From the NCBI GenBank assembly GCA_017940565.1, contig JAGAYH010000050.1, positions 1 through 35,135 on the forward strand: DNA of 35,135 nt, written 5' to 3'. Both the position numbers and the translations under genes were made by a program. This document shows positions 1 to 7,100 of this stretch, piece by piece (positions within the stretch are counted from its first letter, which is position 1; each line of letters opens with the position of its first letter). The notes under the pieces were generated by a model. That model was not told the DNA's origin. It searched no databases and worked only from the letters and a program-made list of their open reading frames with translations. The stretch is from Bacteroidaceae bacterium (GTDB lineage: Bacteria; Bacteroidota; Bacteroidia; Bacteroidales; Bacteroidaceae).

Positions 1-840
1 GGCGCCACCGTGAAGGACGGCACCATCGTGAAGAGTGACGGCACCGTGGCCACCGAAGTGACGATAGGAGCACCGATAGTTAACCTCCGCGTGGCCGGCG
101 TGGGCGTGACGAGTTCCAACCAGAACGACATCCTGGGCGACGGCGCCGCCAGCTACGACCCGACGACCAACACGCTCACCCTGAAAGGCAGCATCAACGG
201 CAACGACAAACAAGGCATCTGGAGCAACCTCGCTGACCTGACCATACAAGTGGCCAAGAATGACCTCATGGTTACCAGCACCGGTTCTGCCGGCATTGTC
301 GTGCGCAGCAACACCACCATCAAGGGACCGGGATTCCTCTCGGTAAAGTCAACCGGTAGCTATGGTATATACGTGTCGCAAGGCGCCACGCTGACCGTTG
401 AAAACATTACGCTGGATGTCTTGGGCGGCGGCCAGTACGGCAGCGGCATCTGCGGATTCGACTCCAGCAGCAAGGAGAAACTGATTATCCGCAATGCCAC
501 CGTATGGGCCAGCAGCAGTTCGCTTGGCGCCATTGACAGTTTCCACGGCGGCATCACCCTGGAAGATTGTTCCATCATGGAACCCGAAGGCGGCCAGATT
601 AAAACGAACACGAGCGGCGTGCCTTACAGAATTGTGGACAAGAACGGCAATATGGCCAAGACGGTGAAGATAGTGGCCAAACCCAATCCAGCCGATGTGA
701 ACCGTGACGGTGCCGTGGACAGTGCCGACATCGTGGCCGTAATTAAAGAAATGCCCGAAGGCGACATGAAGGCTGACGTGAACGGCGACAAAGTCATCGA
801 CTCGGCGGACATCGTGGCCGTGATTAAAGCTATGAAATAG
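1..840 (+). CDS. Secreted beta-strand-rich protein with C-terminal dockerin (5' partial)
   Basis: The frame is open from base 1, so the true start and any signal peptide lie outside the window; 279 residues are visible. The visible N-terminal part (about residues 20-215) is Gly/Ser/Thr/Asn-rich, alternates short hydrophobic strands with turns, and includes a SYDPTTNTLTL stretch of the kind seen in bacterial surface proteins and parallel beta-helices. The last 50 residues form a type I dockerin: two DxNxDGxxDxxD calcium loops (DVNRDGAVDSAD and DVNGDKVIDSAD), each followed by IVAVIK. The family role of such dockerins is Ca2+-dependent binding to cohesin modules. I infer an extracellular protein docked to a partner, possibly the cohesin-like proteins encoded at 25.3-28.8 kb. 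The N-terminal function is not recognised. The dockerin call is firm; the rest is not. Confidence 0.75.
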   Translation, partial: GATVKDGTIVKSDGTVATEVTIGAPIVNLRVAGVGVTSSNQNDILGDGAASYDPTTNTLTLKGSINGNDKQGIWSNLADLTIQVAKNDLMVTSTGSAGIVVRSNTTIKGPGFLSVKSTGSYGIYVSQGATLTVENITLDVLGGGQYGSGICGFDSSSKEKLIIRNATVWASSSSLGAIDSFHGGITLEDCSIMEPEGGQIKTNTSGVPYRIVDKNGNMAKTVKIVAKPNPADVNRDGAVDSADIVAVIKEMPEGDMKADVNGDKVIDSADIVAVIKAMK

Positions 841-858
841 CCTGGCTATTTCATAGCT
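828..858 (+). other. 13-bp perfect hairpin spanning the stop codon
   Basis: Bases 828-840 (AGCTATGAAATAG) pair exactly with 846-858 around a 5-nt loop CCTGG. The dockerin gene's last four codons and stop lie inside the left arm. No T-run follows, so a simple intrinsic terminator is not supported; an mRNA 3'-end stabiliser is possible. Confidence 0.4.
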
Positions 859-908
859 ACCTTCGCTTCGCTACTTTCGGACTTACGTCCTACTTCAGAC
901 TTTCAAAG

Positions 909-959
909 GCGGCGTCTCGGACCGCAGAAGCGGCGTCTCGGAAATCCGAGACGCCGCTT
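909..959. repeat. Palindromic repeat family, copy 1 (terminator-like)
   Basis: Arms at 928-941 and 946-959 pair perfectly (14 bp) around loop AAAT. The 12-nt core GCGGCGTCTCGG also occurs once as a direct copy at 909-920, just 5' of the palindrome. The same architecture recurs at 8076-8128 and 20984-21021 with arm changes that preserve pairing. It sits downstream of the dockerin gene and may act as its bidirectional terminator; only TTT follows the stem. Confidence 0.7.
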
Positions 960-1050
960 TGCCTCGGGGAAACACCGTCTTGTTTCAGCGTCGCAAAACA
1001 CAAGTGAAAATCAGCGACTTACAAAAGAGCTTGGAAAGATACAATTTTTT

Positions 1051-1126
1051 TTGACAATTGGAGAGGGGAGGCAGAATGAAAAAAGCGGTTTTTCGTTTGC
1101 CATGCGCCCGTTAATTCGTAACTTTG
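1051..1126 (+). promoter_or_regulatory. Promoter-bearing repeat, copy A, before the DUF3467 gene
   Basis: It contains a Bacteroidetes-type promoter: TTG at 1097-1099, a 19-nt gap, then TAACTTTG at 1119-1126. An imperfect hairpin (GAAAAA at about 1078 pairing with TTTTTC at about 1090) precedes it. The segment aligns, with divergence, to the tandem element at 4937-5106, including the shared run TTTGACAA, the hairpin, TGCGC.CGTT and TCGTAACTTT. Predicted transcription begins near 1133, leaving a leader of only about 15 nt before the ATG at 1148. Confidence 0.65.
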
Positions 1127-1147
1127 GAATATCAAAAGACAAGCATC

Positions 1148-1456
1148 ATGGAGAACAAGCAAGAAATGAAAATCGACATTCCTCAGGGAATGGAAGACGG
1201 AGTCTATTCCAATCTGGCGCTGATCACGCACTCGAGCGCCGAGTTCGTGCTCGACCTGCTGCGCGTGGTGCCGGGAAGGCCCCAGCCAAAGGTGGTGTCG
1301 CGCGTGGTAATGGCTCCGGAGCATGCCAAGCGGCTGATGATGGCCCTGCACGACAATGTGGCCAAATATGAGAGCACGTTCGGCCCTATCGACCTGCACC
1401 AGAACCAGCAGCCGCGCACCATCGCGCCATTCAATGTGCCGAAGGGCGAGGCCTGA
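1148..1456 (+). CDS. DUF3467 family protein
   Basis: A 102-aa protein of unknown function matching the small DUF3467 family that is common in Bacteroidetes. The recognisable core is GVYSNLALITHSSAEFVLDL, followed by a P.V.SRV.M.PEHAKRL...L..N...YE..FG pattern. No signal peptide, membrane segment or catalytic motif is visible. I chose the ATG at 1148 over a TTG at 1124 because the -7 box TAACTTTG ends at 1126, so 1124 would lie upstream of the transcript start. The gene is monocistronic and tail-to-tail with the nucleosidase, with only 3 nt between the two stop codons and no terminator between them. Family assignment is from memory of the conserved pattern; function is not assigned. Confidence 0.8.
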   Translation: MENKQEMKIDIPQGMEDGVYSNLALITHSSAEFVLDLLRVVPGRPQPKVVSRVVMAPEHAKRLMMALHDNVAKYESTFGPIDLHQNQQPRTIAPFNVPKGEA

Positions 1457-1459
1457 CGC

Positions 1460-2044
1460 TCAGTTGAGATAACGCTTGAAATAACCGGTCAGCGCCGAAC
1501 GGGCATCGGCCAGTTTGTCGGCCCACACCTTCACGGAGTTCTGACCTATGATGTCGGTGACGTATTTCACCGAAACGAAGGGCACATGCTCTTCCTGACA
1601 TACCTGCTGCTGGGCGAAAGCTTCCATGTCGAAGACATCACCGGAAGCATCGGCCGCCGCAGTCACGAAATCGTCGCCGGTATTGACGATATAATCTCCT
1701 TCCCACGTTTCCACACCCCCGACCACGCTCGGCAGACGAAACGGCACCGCACCCTCGGCGCGGCAGTCGTAGCTGATGCCGGGCAGTTGCGTTTTGGAAA
1801 AGTCGCGGTCGAAGAAGTGGCGGCATACCAGGATGTCGCCCACGAGGTGACGCAGCGTGCCGGCTGTGCCGACATTGAGCACCAGCTCAGGGCGGTGGGT
1901 CATGACGGCTTTCATGGTGACAAGGGCGGAACGGGCCTTGCCTACGCCCGTGACCACAGGAATGAACTCATAAGCGCCGGCCTTCAGGGCCACCTGTTCC
2001 TGCGGCAGGGCAAACGTGACGACTATTTTCTTCATATTCTTCAT
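1460..2044 (-). CDS. MTA/SAH nucleosidase-like protein (PNP/UDP phosphorylase superfamily)
   Basis: A 194-aa cytosolic protein of the phosphorylase superfamily that cleaves N-glycosidic bonds of nucleosides, here probably a 5'-methylthioadenosine/S-adenosylhomocysteine-type nucleosidase. Visible family motifs are TGVGKARSA near residue 32, the LNVGTAG loop near 55, the F-DMEAFA substrate-binding Met-Glu pair near 140, and a late VKYVTDIIG segment supplying the expected catalytic Asp. It is shorter than typical MTANs (about 230 aa), so it may be a divergent nucleosidase with another substrate. A TACCTTTG -7 box lies on this strand at 2053-2060, so the transcript would start almost at the ATG. 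The second Met (codon start at 2035) is an equally plausible start. Confidence 0.75.
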   Translation of the reverse strand: MKNMKKIVVTFALPQEQVALKAGAYEFIPVVTGVGKARSALVTMKAVMTHRPELVLNVGTAGTLRHLVGDILVCRHFFDRDFSKTQLPGISYDCRAEGAVPFRLPSVVGGVETWEGDYIVNTGDDFVTAAADASGDVFDMEAFAQQQVCQEEHVPFVSVKYVTDIIGQNSVKVWADKLADARSALTGYFKRYLN

Positions 2045-2052
2045 TTAGGCCA

Positions 2053-2060
2053 CAAAGGTA
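2053..2060 (-). promoter_or_regulatory. -7 promoter element of the nucleosidase gene
   Basis: Read on the minus strand this is TACCTTTG, matching TAnnTTTG. It ends 8 nt before the ATG at 2044, implying a near-leaderless mRNA. The -33 region falls in the neighbouring terminator hairpin and has no clear TTTG. Confidence 0.4.
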
Positions 2061-2063
2061 ATA

Positions 2064-2099
2064 AAAAAGAAGCACCCTGCCTCGCGAGGCAGGGTGCTT
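2064..2099 (-). terminator. Intrinsic terminator of the OmpA-family gene
   Basis: A perfect 15-bp palindrome (2070-2084 with 2085-2099, arm AAGCACCCTGCCTCG), followed on the minus strand by a C and six T residues. It lies 32 nt past the ompA-type stop codon and insulates the nucleosidase. Confidence 0.85.
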
Positions 2100-2131
2100 T
2101 GTTTTAGTTCTTAGTATTTCCTGTAAAGAGA

Positions 2132-3283
2132 TTACTTCTTGATGGTGGAGATACTTACGCGGTTCCAATCGGGCTCGCTGAACATGTTGCCTACACCCTG
2201 GCCACTGGCCTCGATGCGGTCGGCAGCAATCTTATACTTCTTGATGAGCTGGTTCTTAACAGCTTCAGCGCGTTCCTTAGCCAGACGGGCGTTGATTTCG
2301 GCGCTGCCTTCGGGAGAAGCATAACCCTTGATGACAACCTTAGCGTTCTTGTTCTTCTTCAGGTAGGTGGCGATGCGCTCTACGTTGGGAAGCTGAGAAG
2401 CGGCGATCACGCTCTTGCCCTGTGCGAAGGTAACAACAGATTCCAGTTCCTTGTCGGTGCTAACTTCCTTAACCACCTGCGGAGCCTTGTTGCGGCAGTC
2501 GTTGAGCTGGTTCTGGAGGTCGCGGATCTGAGCGTCCTTACCGCTGAGCTGACCGTTGAGGCCGTTGAGCTGGTTGCGGAGGTCGTTGATCTTGGCGTTG
2601 AGACCGTCAACTTCAGCCTGGTCGTACAGACGGGCGATTTTGAAGTTGTGGGTACCGTTGCTGTTGGCGAACTTGTAGGTCAGACCGGCGGTCAGTTCGA
2701 GAACGCTGTTGTTGGCGTTGTACTGTACGAACGGATGGCCTTCACCTTCGAGATCCCAAACGATAGCGGGCTTCACGTTGATCTGAACGGCTTCAGTTAC
2801 GTTGAAGTTGATGTTCAGAGCGGCCTTGCTGGTAGCAAAGTTGCGGTCAACCTGCTTTACACCGTCGAACATGTAGTTCGGGCGGAAGAGGTGTCCCCAA
2901 CCGAGACCGAAGGCGGCAACGAACTCAACGGGACGGGGCTGACCCTGGTAACCGCCGAAGAGGTTGCTGAGGTTGAAGTAGTGCATCAAGTTAACGTTCA
3001 CAGCGTCAAATGCAGTCTTGCTGTACCAACCGATGGTCTTCGTGTTGAAAGCGGTGGCGCCTTCAAAGCCCAGTCCGTAAACCGGAGTGATCTGCTTGGC
3101 CAGAGTCAGGTTAGCCGTCGGACGCATGTTCTTAAAGAAAGCAGCGTGCGTAGTCGGAGTGTAAACACCACCGGCGATACCGAGTGACCAATTGTCGAGG
3201 AACTTGCTGCCCTCAACCGTTTCACGTGCGCTGGCAGTCATTACAGCTGCGCACAAAGCGAAAATCATAAAAATTTTCTTCAT
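2132..3283 (-). CDS. OmpA/OprF-family outer-membrane porin
   Basis: A 383-aa outer-membrane protein anchoring the envelope to peptidoglycan. It has a signal peptide of about 20 residues ending ASA, an N-terminal beta-barrel region (about 25-215) with aromatic-rich strands, and a short Asn/Gln/Leu coiled-coil linker (about 225-262, repeated NDLRNQL / GLNGQL / RDLQNQL). The OmpA C-terminal peptidoglycan-binding domain (about 275-383) shows the signatures IKGYASPEGSAEINARLAKE.RAEAV and a final NRVSI. Length and order fit the major Bacteroidales OmpA-like porins. The gene is monocistronic, with an approximately 130-nt leader, its own candidate promoter at 3430-3459 and a strong terminator. High expression is likely but inferred. 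Confidence 0.93.
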   Translation of the reverse strand: MKKIFMIFALCAAVMTASARETVEGSKFLDNWSLGIAGGVYTPTTHAAFFKNMRPTANLTLAKQITPVYGLGFEGATAFNTKTIGWYSKTAFDAVNVNLMHYFNLSNLFGGYQGQPRPVEFVAAFGLGWGHLFRPNYMFDGVKQVDRNFATSKAALNINFNVTEAVQINVKPAIVWDLEGEGHPFVQYNANNSVLELTAGLTYKFANSNGTHNFKIARLYDQAEVDGLNAKINDLRNQLNGLNGQLSGKDAQIRDLQNQLNDCRNKAPQVVKEVSTDKELESVVTFAQGKSVIAASQLPNVERIATYLKKNKNAKVVIKGYASPEGSAEINARLAKERAEAVKNQLIKKYKIAADRIEASGQGVGNMFSEPDWNRVSISTIKK

Positions 3284-3429
3284 TGTAATTTAGTTTTTTG
3301 AGCCGCTCGCGCGACTCGGTTCAACATTATTGTTTTATAACCTCATTAGTCTTTTCCTTGAACACCCGTAAAGCTTTTTCCAGCGCCGTCTCGGGGCCTG
3401 CCGGACCTGCTGCGGATTATTCACTGCTG

Positions 3430-3459
3430 CAAAGGAAAACAAAAATTTCGGAAATGCAA
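3430..3459 (-). promoter_or_regulatory. Candidate promoter of the OmpA-family gene
   Basis: On the minus strand: TTG (3457-3459), a 19-nt gap, then TTCCTTTG (3430-3437), one mismatch from TAnnTTTG. The predicted start near 3423 gives a leader of about 140 nt, which is long for this window. The remainder of 3284-3626 shows no gene I can support. Confidence 0.4.
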
Positions 3460-3626
3460 GCATTTTAGTGCAAAAAAGTTTTGTAGTTAATACATTTAGA
3501 GTCATTTTTCCTGCTTTTCGGAGGGGAAAAGAGCATTTCTGACAAGTGAAGTGGAAAATTGTATTCCTTTTGCTCAGGTTGCAGGGCATGGCGACGGCCG
3601 GAGGGTAATGGCTATATAGTATAAGG

Positions 3627-3660
3627 AAACCGGTGCCCACCATGCTGTGGGCACCGGTTT
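3627..3660 (-). terminator. Hairpin terminator downstream of mdh
   Basis: Arms AAACCGGTGCCCAC (3627-3640) and its exact complement (3647-3660) enclose loop CATGCT. It lies 26 nt past the mdh stop. The T-tract on the minus strand is short (TTT), so it may be weak or act in both directions. Confidence 0.65.
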
Positions 3661-3686
3661 GATATCGGTAAACACCGGTCCTCGTC

Positions 3687-4679
3687 TTAGAGGTTCGGGT
3701 TGATTTTGCTCCATTCGCTGATGGGGGGCACGATGTTGAGGGTCACCAGTTCGTCGCGCATCTTGCAGAGGTGTTCGTAGCTGGCGTCGAGCTTGGCATT
3801 CTCCTCTGCGGTGCCTTGGGGCACTTCGAAGGTGGCGCCGTTGGGGCCCATGGTGGTCTTCATGGCCATCATGATGTGGTCGTATTTGTCGGTCTTCACG
3901 TAGGTGCCCACGGGGAAGCGGAAGGGTTCGCCGCCCATGGCTGCGCGAATCATTTCAACGCTGAGGTACGAGGGGCTCTGGAACGAGGAGCGGCCGCGCA
4001 GTTTGATGATGGCGGCACCGCCCTGGGTCACGTCCTTCTTCATCTGTTCCCATTCTTCAACGGGGAATTCGTCCGTGCCGATGATGTCGGTCAGTTTGCG
4101 GCCGGCCACGACCACATGGCTGCCGAATACGGCCATCTGCTCACCGTGGCCGCCGTAGGTGGCGCAACCGGTGATTTCGTCCTGCATCACGCCGAACTTC
4201 TTGGCCAGGGCGCTCTGCAGGCGCGTGGTGTCGAGGCCGGCGAGCGTGGTCACCTGGCCGGGCTTCAGGCCGGAGTAGAGCAAGGTAACGAGACCGGTGA
4301 GGTCGGCGGGGTTGAAGATGATGACCACGTGGCGCACGTCGGGGCAGTAGGTCTTGATGTTCTTGCCCAGCTCCTCGGCAATCTTGCAGTTGCCGGCCAG
4401 CAGGTCTTCGCGCGTCATGCCTTCCTTACGGGGAGCGCCGCCGCTGGAGACGATATACTTGGCACCGGTGAAAGCCTCTTTCACGTCGGTTGTGGCGGTG
4501 ATTTTCACGTTGCCGAAACCGCTCTGGCGCATTTCTTCGGCCACGCCTTCGGGCGAGAACACGTCGTAGAGGCAAATGTCGTTGGTCAGACCCATCATAA
4601 GGGCCGTCTGTACCATGTTGGAGCCTATCATGCCGGCTGCGCCGACGATGACGAGCTTGTCATTTGTTAAGAAACTCAT
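3687..4679 (-). CDS. mdh: Malate dehydrogenase (LDH/MDH superfamily)
   Basis: A 330-aa NAD-dependent enzyme interconverting malate and oxaloacetate. In anaerobic Bacteroidales it serves the reductive (fumarate/succinate) branch; that role is from family knowledge. Visible features are the Rossmann motif VGAAGMIGSN (residues 12-21), Asp39 at the end of the second strand, the mobile-loop APRKEGMTREDL (about 82-93), NPADL, and the catalytic set GLDTTRL (Asp150, Arg153) with GGHGE (His178). The start is an ATG followed by SFLTNDKLVIVG. It is slightly longer than the 310-312-aa MDHs, as is usual for this Bacteroidetes subgroup. A TAAATTTG -7 box lies at 4721-4728. The gene is divergent from the hexosaminidase. 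Confidence 0.92.
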   Translation of the reverse strand: MSFLTNDKLVIVGAAGMIGSNMVQTALMMGLTNDICLYDVFSPEGVAEEMRQSGFGNVKITATTDVKEAFTGAKYIVSSGGAPRKEGMTREDLLAGNCKIAEELGKNIKTYCPDVRHVVIIFNPADLTGLVTLLYSGLKPGQVTTLAGLDTTRLQSALAKKFGVMQDEITGCATYGGHGEQMAVFGSHVVVAGRKLTDIIGTDEFPVEEWEQMKKDVTQGGAAIIKLRGRSSFQSPSYLSVEMIRAAMGGEPFRFPVGTYVKTDKYDHIMMAMKTTMGPNGATFEVPQGTAEENAKLDASYEHLCKMRDELVTLNIVPPISEWSKINPNL

Positions 4680-4720
4680 GTTTATTCGTTTTTAAAGGTT
4701 CTGTTTTACGTTTTAGACTG

Positions 4721-4728
4721 CAAATTTA
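4721..4728 (-). promoter_or_regulatory. -7 promoter element of mdh
   Basis: Minus-strand TAAATTTG matches TAnnTTTG and lies 41 nt upstream of the mdh ATG. I see no convincing TTTG at -33. Confidence 0.45.
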
Positions 4729-4936
4729 CCAATTATTACTGATAAAGTGAAGTCTCGGCCAAATAATTTCAGCCGCCGGCCCGGTTTTTGTATGTCGGCC
4801 GAAGCTGTCGGGAAATCCAAATCCGTTTTCGTGCGGACTAAATCCGATTTAGGCCTCTCGAAATGCGTTTTCGTGCCGGCCGGGCGGCTTCTATGTCTCC
4901 CCAGCCGTTGCCCGCATCCGTTCTTAATCGTGTTTT

Positions 4937-5106
4937 TTGACAAGTTTCCGGCACTCGGCCAGGCCAAATTGGAAAAACTCCGGTTTTCCATTTGGCTTTG
5001 CGCTCGTTTAATCGTAACTTTTGATAAGTTTCTGACACTCGGCCAGGCCAAATTGGAAAAACTCCGGTTTTCCATTTGGCCCTGCGCTCGTTTAATCGTA
5101 ACTTTG
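4937..5106 (+). repeat. 84-bp tandem duplication carrying a promoter and a hairpin (copies B and C)
   Basis: Two near-identical 84-bp units (4938-5021 and 5022-5105) stand head-to-tail, differing at only a few positions. Each contains an imperfect inverted repeat (GCCAAATTGGAAAA ... TTTTCCATTTGGC, one bulge) and then TTTGGC, TGCGCTCGTTTAATCGTAACTTT. In the downstream copy TTG (5076-5078), 20 nt and TAACTTTG (5099-5106) form a good promoter for the hexosaminidase. The upstream copy ends TAACTTTT and would be a weaker tandem promoter. A diverged third copy precedes the DUF3467 gene. The rest of 4730-4936 is spacer holding a short repeated TCCGTTTTCGTGC / GCGTTTTCGTGC motif; no gene is supported there. 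Confidence 0.85.
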
Positions 5107-5131
5107 TAAGCAAAACGATAATGATTTTTTT

Positions 5132-7087
5132 ATGAAAACTATTTTCCGTACCCTCACCGCCGCCCTGCTGCTGGCATGCACCGCAGCCGTGGCCCAGAAC
5201 AGCAAGCCGTTTACCATCCCCGAAGTCAAGACATGGAAGGCTGGCAACGGCACACTCACGCTGACACCCCAGTCACGCATCGTCTGCACCGCCGGCGATG
5301 CAGCCTACAAGCAAGTGGCCAGCCAACTGGCCGACGACTATGCCCTTATCAGCGGCACCCGCCTCAGCGTGGTGACCGACGGCAAGGGGCGCGACGGCGA
5401 CATTGTGCTGCGCTCCGGCGGCAACCGCAAACAGGCCGAGAGCTACCGTATGGCCGTCGGCCGCAACGTGACCATCACCGCCCCCACGGCCACCGGCGCC
5501 CTCTGGGCCACACGCACCCTGCTGCAGCTGCTCGACCAGTCGCCCGACCTGCCGCAGGGCACCATCGACGACTGCCCCGACTTTGAGATGCGCGGCTTCA
5601 TGCTCGACTGCGGCCGCAAATACATCCCCATGGACTACCTCCGCCAACTGGTGCGCGTGATGAGTTACTACAAGATGAACACCTTGCAGATCCATCTCAA
5701 CGACGTTGGCTTCAGCCGCTTCTACGACTCCTGGGACGAGACCTACACCGCCTTCCGCCTGGAGTGCGAGACCTACCCGGGCCTCACGGCCCGCGACGGC
5801 TACTACACCAAGAAGGAGTTCATCGACTTTCAGGAAATGGCGGCCCGCTACGGTGTGGAGATTATCCCCGAAATTGATGCTCCCGCCCATAGCCTGGCCT
5901 TCACGCGCTACGACTCCACACTGTGCAGCACCGAGTTCGGCCCCGACCACCTCGACCTGCGCAACCCCAAGGTGTTCCCCTTCCTTGAAAACCTCTGGAA
6001 GGAATATCTCGAGGGCGACCGCCCCGTCTTCCGCGGCCCGCGCGTGGACATCGGCACCGACGAGTATTCCAACAAGGACTCCCTGATCAACGAAACCTTC
6101 CGCCGGCTTACCGACCATCTCATCCGCTACGTCGAGGGCTACGGCAAGCAGGCCGTGCTCTGGGGCTCCCTGACCCATGCCAAGGGCCACACCGCCGTCA
6201 AGTCCGACAACGTCATCATGGCGCTCTGGTACAACGGCTATGCCGACCCGTTGGAGATGAAAAAGCACAACTTCAAGTTCATCAGCATCCCCGACCGTTG
6301 GGTTTACATCGTGCCCCGCGCCGGCTACTACCACGACTATCTCGACATCAAGATGCTCTACAACGAGTGGACGCCCAACCGCGTGGCCGACGTCACCCTC
6401 GACTACGATGACCCCAGCCTGCTCGGCGGCATGTTCGCCGTGTGGAACGACATGTCGGGCAACGGCATCACCGTGAAGGACATTCACCACCGCCTCTTCC
6501 CCGCCATGCAGACCCTCTCCGCCAAGTTCTGGACCGGCAAAGGCGTGAGCGTGCCCTTCGACCGCTTCAACGCCCTGCGGCAGCAGATGAAGGAAGCTCC
6601 CGGTGTGAACGAGCTGGGCCGCCTCGGCCAGCCCCGCAGTCAAGTCCTCACCCTGGCCGAACTGAAGGCCGGCGCCACCACCGGAGTCGATGAAATAGGC
6701 TACGACTACACCGTCAGCTTCGACCTGGAGAACCGCGGCGACGAACTGCCCGGCACCGCCCTGCTCACCTCGCCCAACGCCACCTTCTGGCTGGCCGACC
6801 CCGTGACAGGACGCTTCGGCTTCTCGCGCGACGACTACCTCACCTCGTTCAACTTCCGCCCCTACGCCGGCGAGAAAGTGGCCGTCACCATCAAGGGCAA
6901 CAACACGGAAACCCTGCTCTACATCAACGGCAAACTCGAGGAGCGCAAGGCCGGCAAGATACGTCTGTCAAACGACAAGAAATTCAAGATGCACACCGCC
7001 GAGACCCTCTTCTTCCCCCTGCAGCGCGCCGGAGCCTTCAAGAGCCGCGTCACCAACTTTAAAGTATCCAATTTCATCGACAAATAA
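5132..7087 (+). CDS. Secreted GH20 beta-N-acetylhexosaminidase
   Basis: A 651-aa periplasmic or surface glycoside hydrolase releasing terminal beta-linked GlcNAc or GalNAc. It has a signal peptide ending AVAQ (about residue 22), a GH20 N-terminal alpha/beta domain (about 25-145), and a catalytic barrel (about 150-470) starting FEMRGFMLDCGRKY. The catalytic Asp310-Glu311 pair of substrate-assisted GH20 enzymes sits in DIGTDEYSN; the more usual context is GGDE. EIDAPAHS and the late WNDM..NG region fit the barrel. The C-terminal 130 residues look like a LamG/concanavalin-like carbohydrate-binding domain. Substrate could be host mucin or milk-type glycans; that is inference. Two tandem promoter copies precede it, and the flavoprotein gene follows after 13 nt, so the two are probably co-transcribed. 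Confidence 0.9.
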   Translation: MKTIFRTLTAALLLACTAAVAQNSKPFTIPEVKTWKAGNGTLTLTPQSRIVCTAGDAAYKQVASQLADDYALISGTRLSVVTDGKGRDGDIVLRSGGNRKQAESYRMAVGRNVTITAPTATGALWATRTLLQLLDQSPDLPQGTIDDCPDFEMRGFMLDCGRKYIPMDYLRQLVRVMSYYKMNTLQIHLNDVGFSRFYDSWDETYTAFRLECETYPGLTARDGYYTKKEFIDFQEMAARYGVEIIPEIDAPAHSLAFTRYDSTLCSTEFGPDHLDLRNPKVFPFLENLWKEYLEGDRPVFRGPRVDIGTDEYSNKDSLINETFRRLTDHLIRYVEGYGKQAVLWGSLTHAKGHTAVKSDNVIMALWYNGYADPLEMKKHNFKFISIPDRWVYIVPRAGYYHDYLDIKMLYNEWTPNRVADVTLDYDDPSLLGGMFAVWNDMSGNGITVKDIHHRLFPAMQTLSAKFWTGKGVSVPFDRFNALRQQMKEAPGVNELGRLGQPRSQVLTLAELKAGATTGVDEIGYDYTVSFDLENRGDELPGTALLTSPNATFWLADPVTGRFGFSRDDYLTSFNFRPYAGEKVAVTIKGNNTETLLYINGKLEERKAGKIRLSNDKKFKMHTAETLFFPLQRAGAFKSRVTNFKVSNFIDK

Positions 7088-7100
7088 ATCCCTTACGACA

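Noticed and set aside
1124-1147. Upstream TTG start for the DUF3467 gene
   Set aside because: The TTG overlaps the -7 promoter box, so it would not be in the transcript.
3335-3643. A 102-codon minus-strand frame in the OmpA leader region
   Set aside because: It overlaps the candidate ompA promoter and the mdh-side hairpin, has no domain pattern and an odd composition.
4937-5106. Tandem repeat as a CRISPR array
   Set aside because: Only two contiguous 84-bp units without spacers; each contains a promoter.
4713-5109. Repetitive 90-120-codon frames on both strands across the tandem repeat
   Set aside because: The apparent repeated peptides are translations of the 84-bp promoter repeat; they overlap promoter elements and end at them.
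5273-6643. A 456-codon open frame antisense to the GH20 gene
   Set aside because: Same effect: low-complexity Val/Gly/His/Glu composition, no motifs, and the plus-strand gene is clear.
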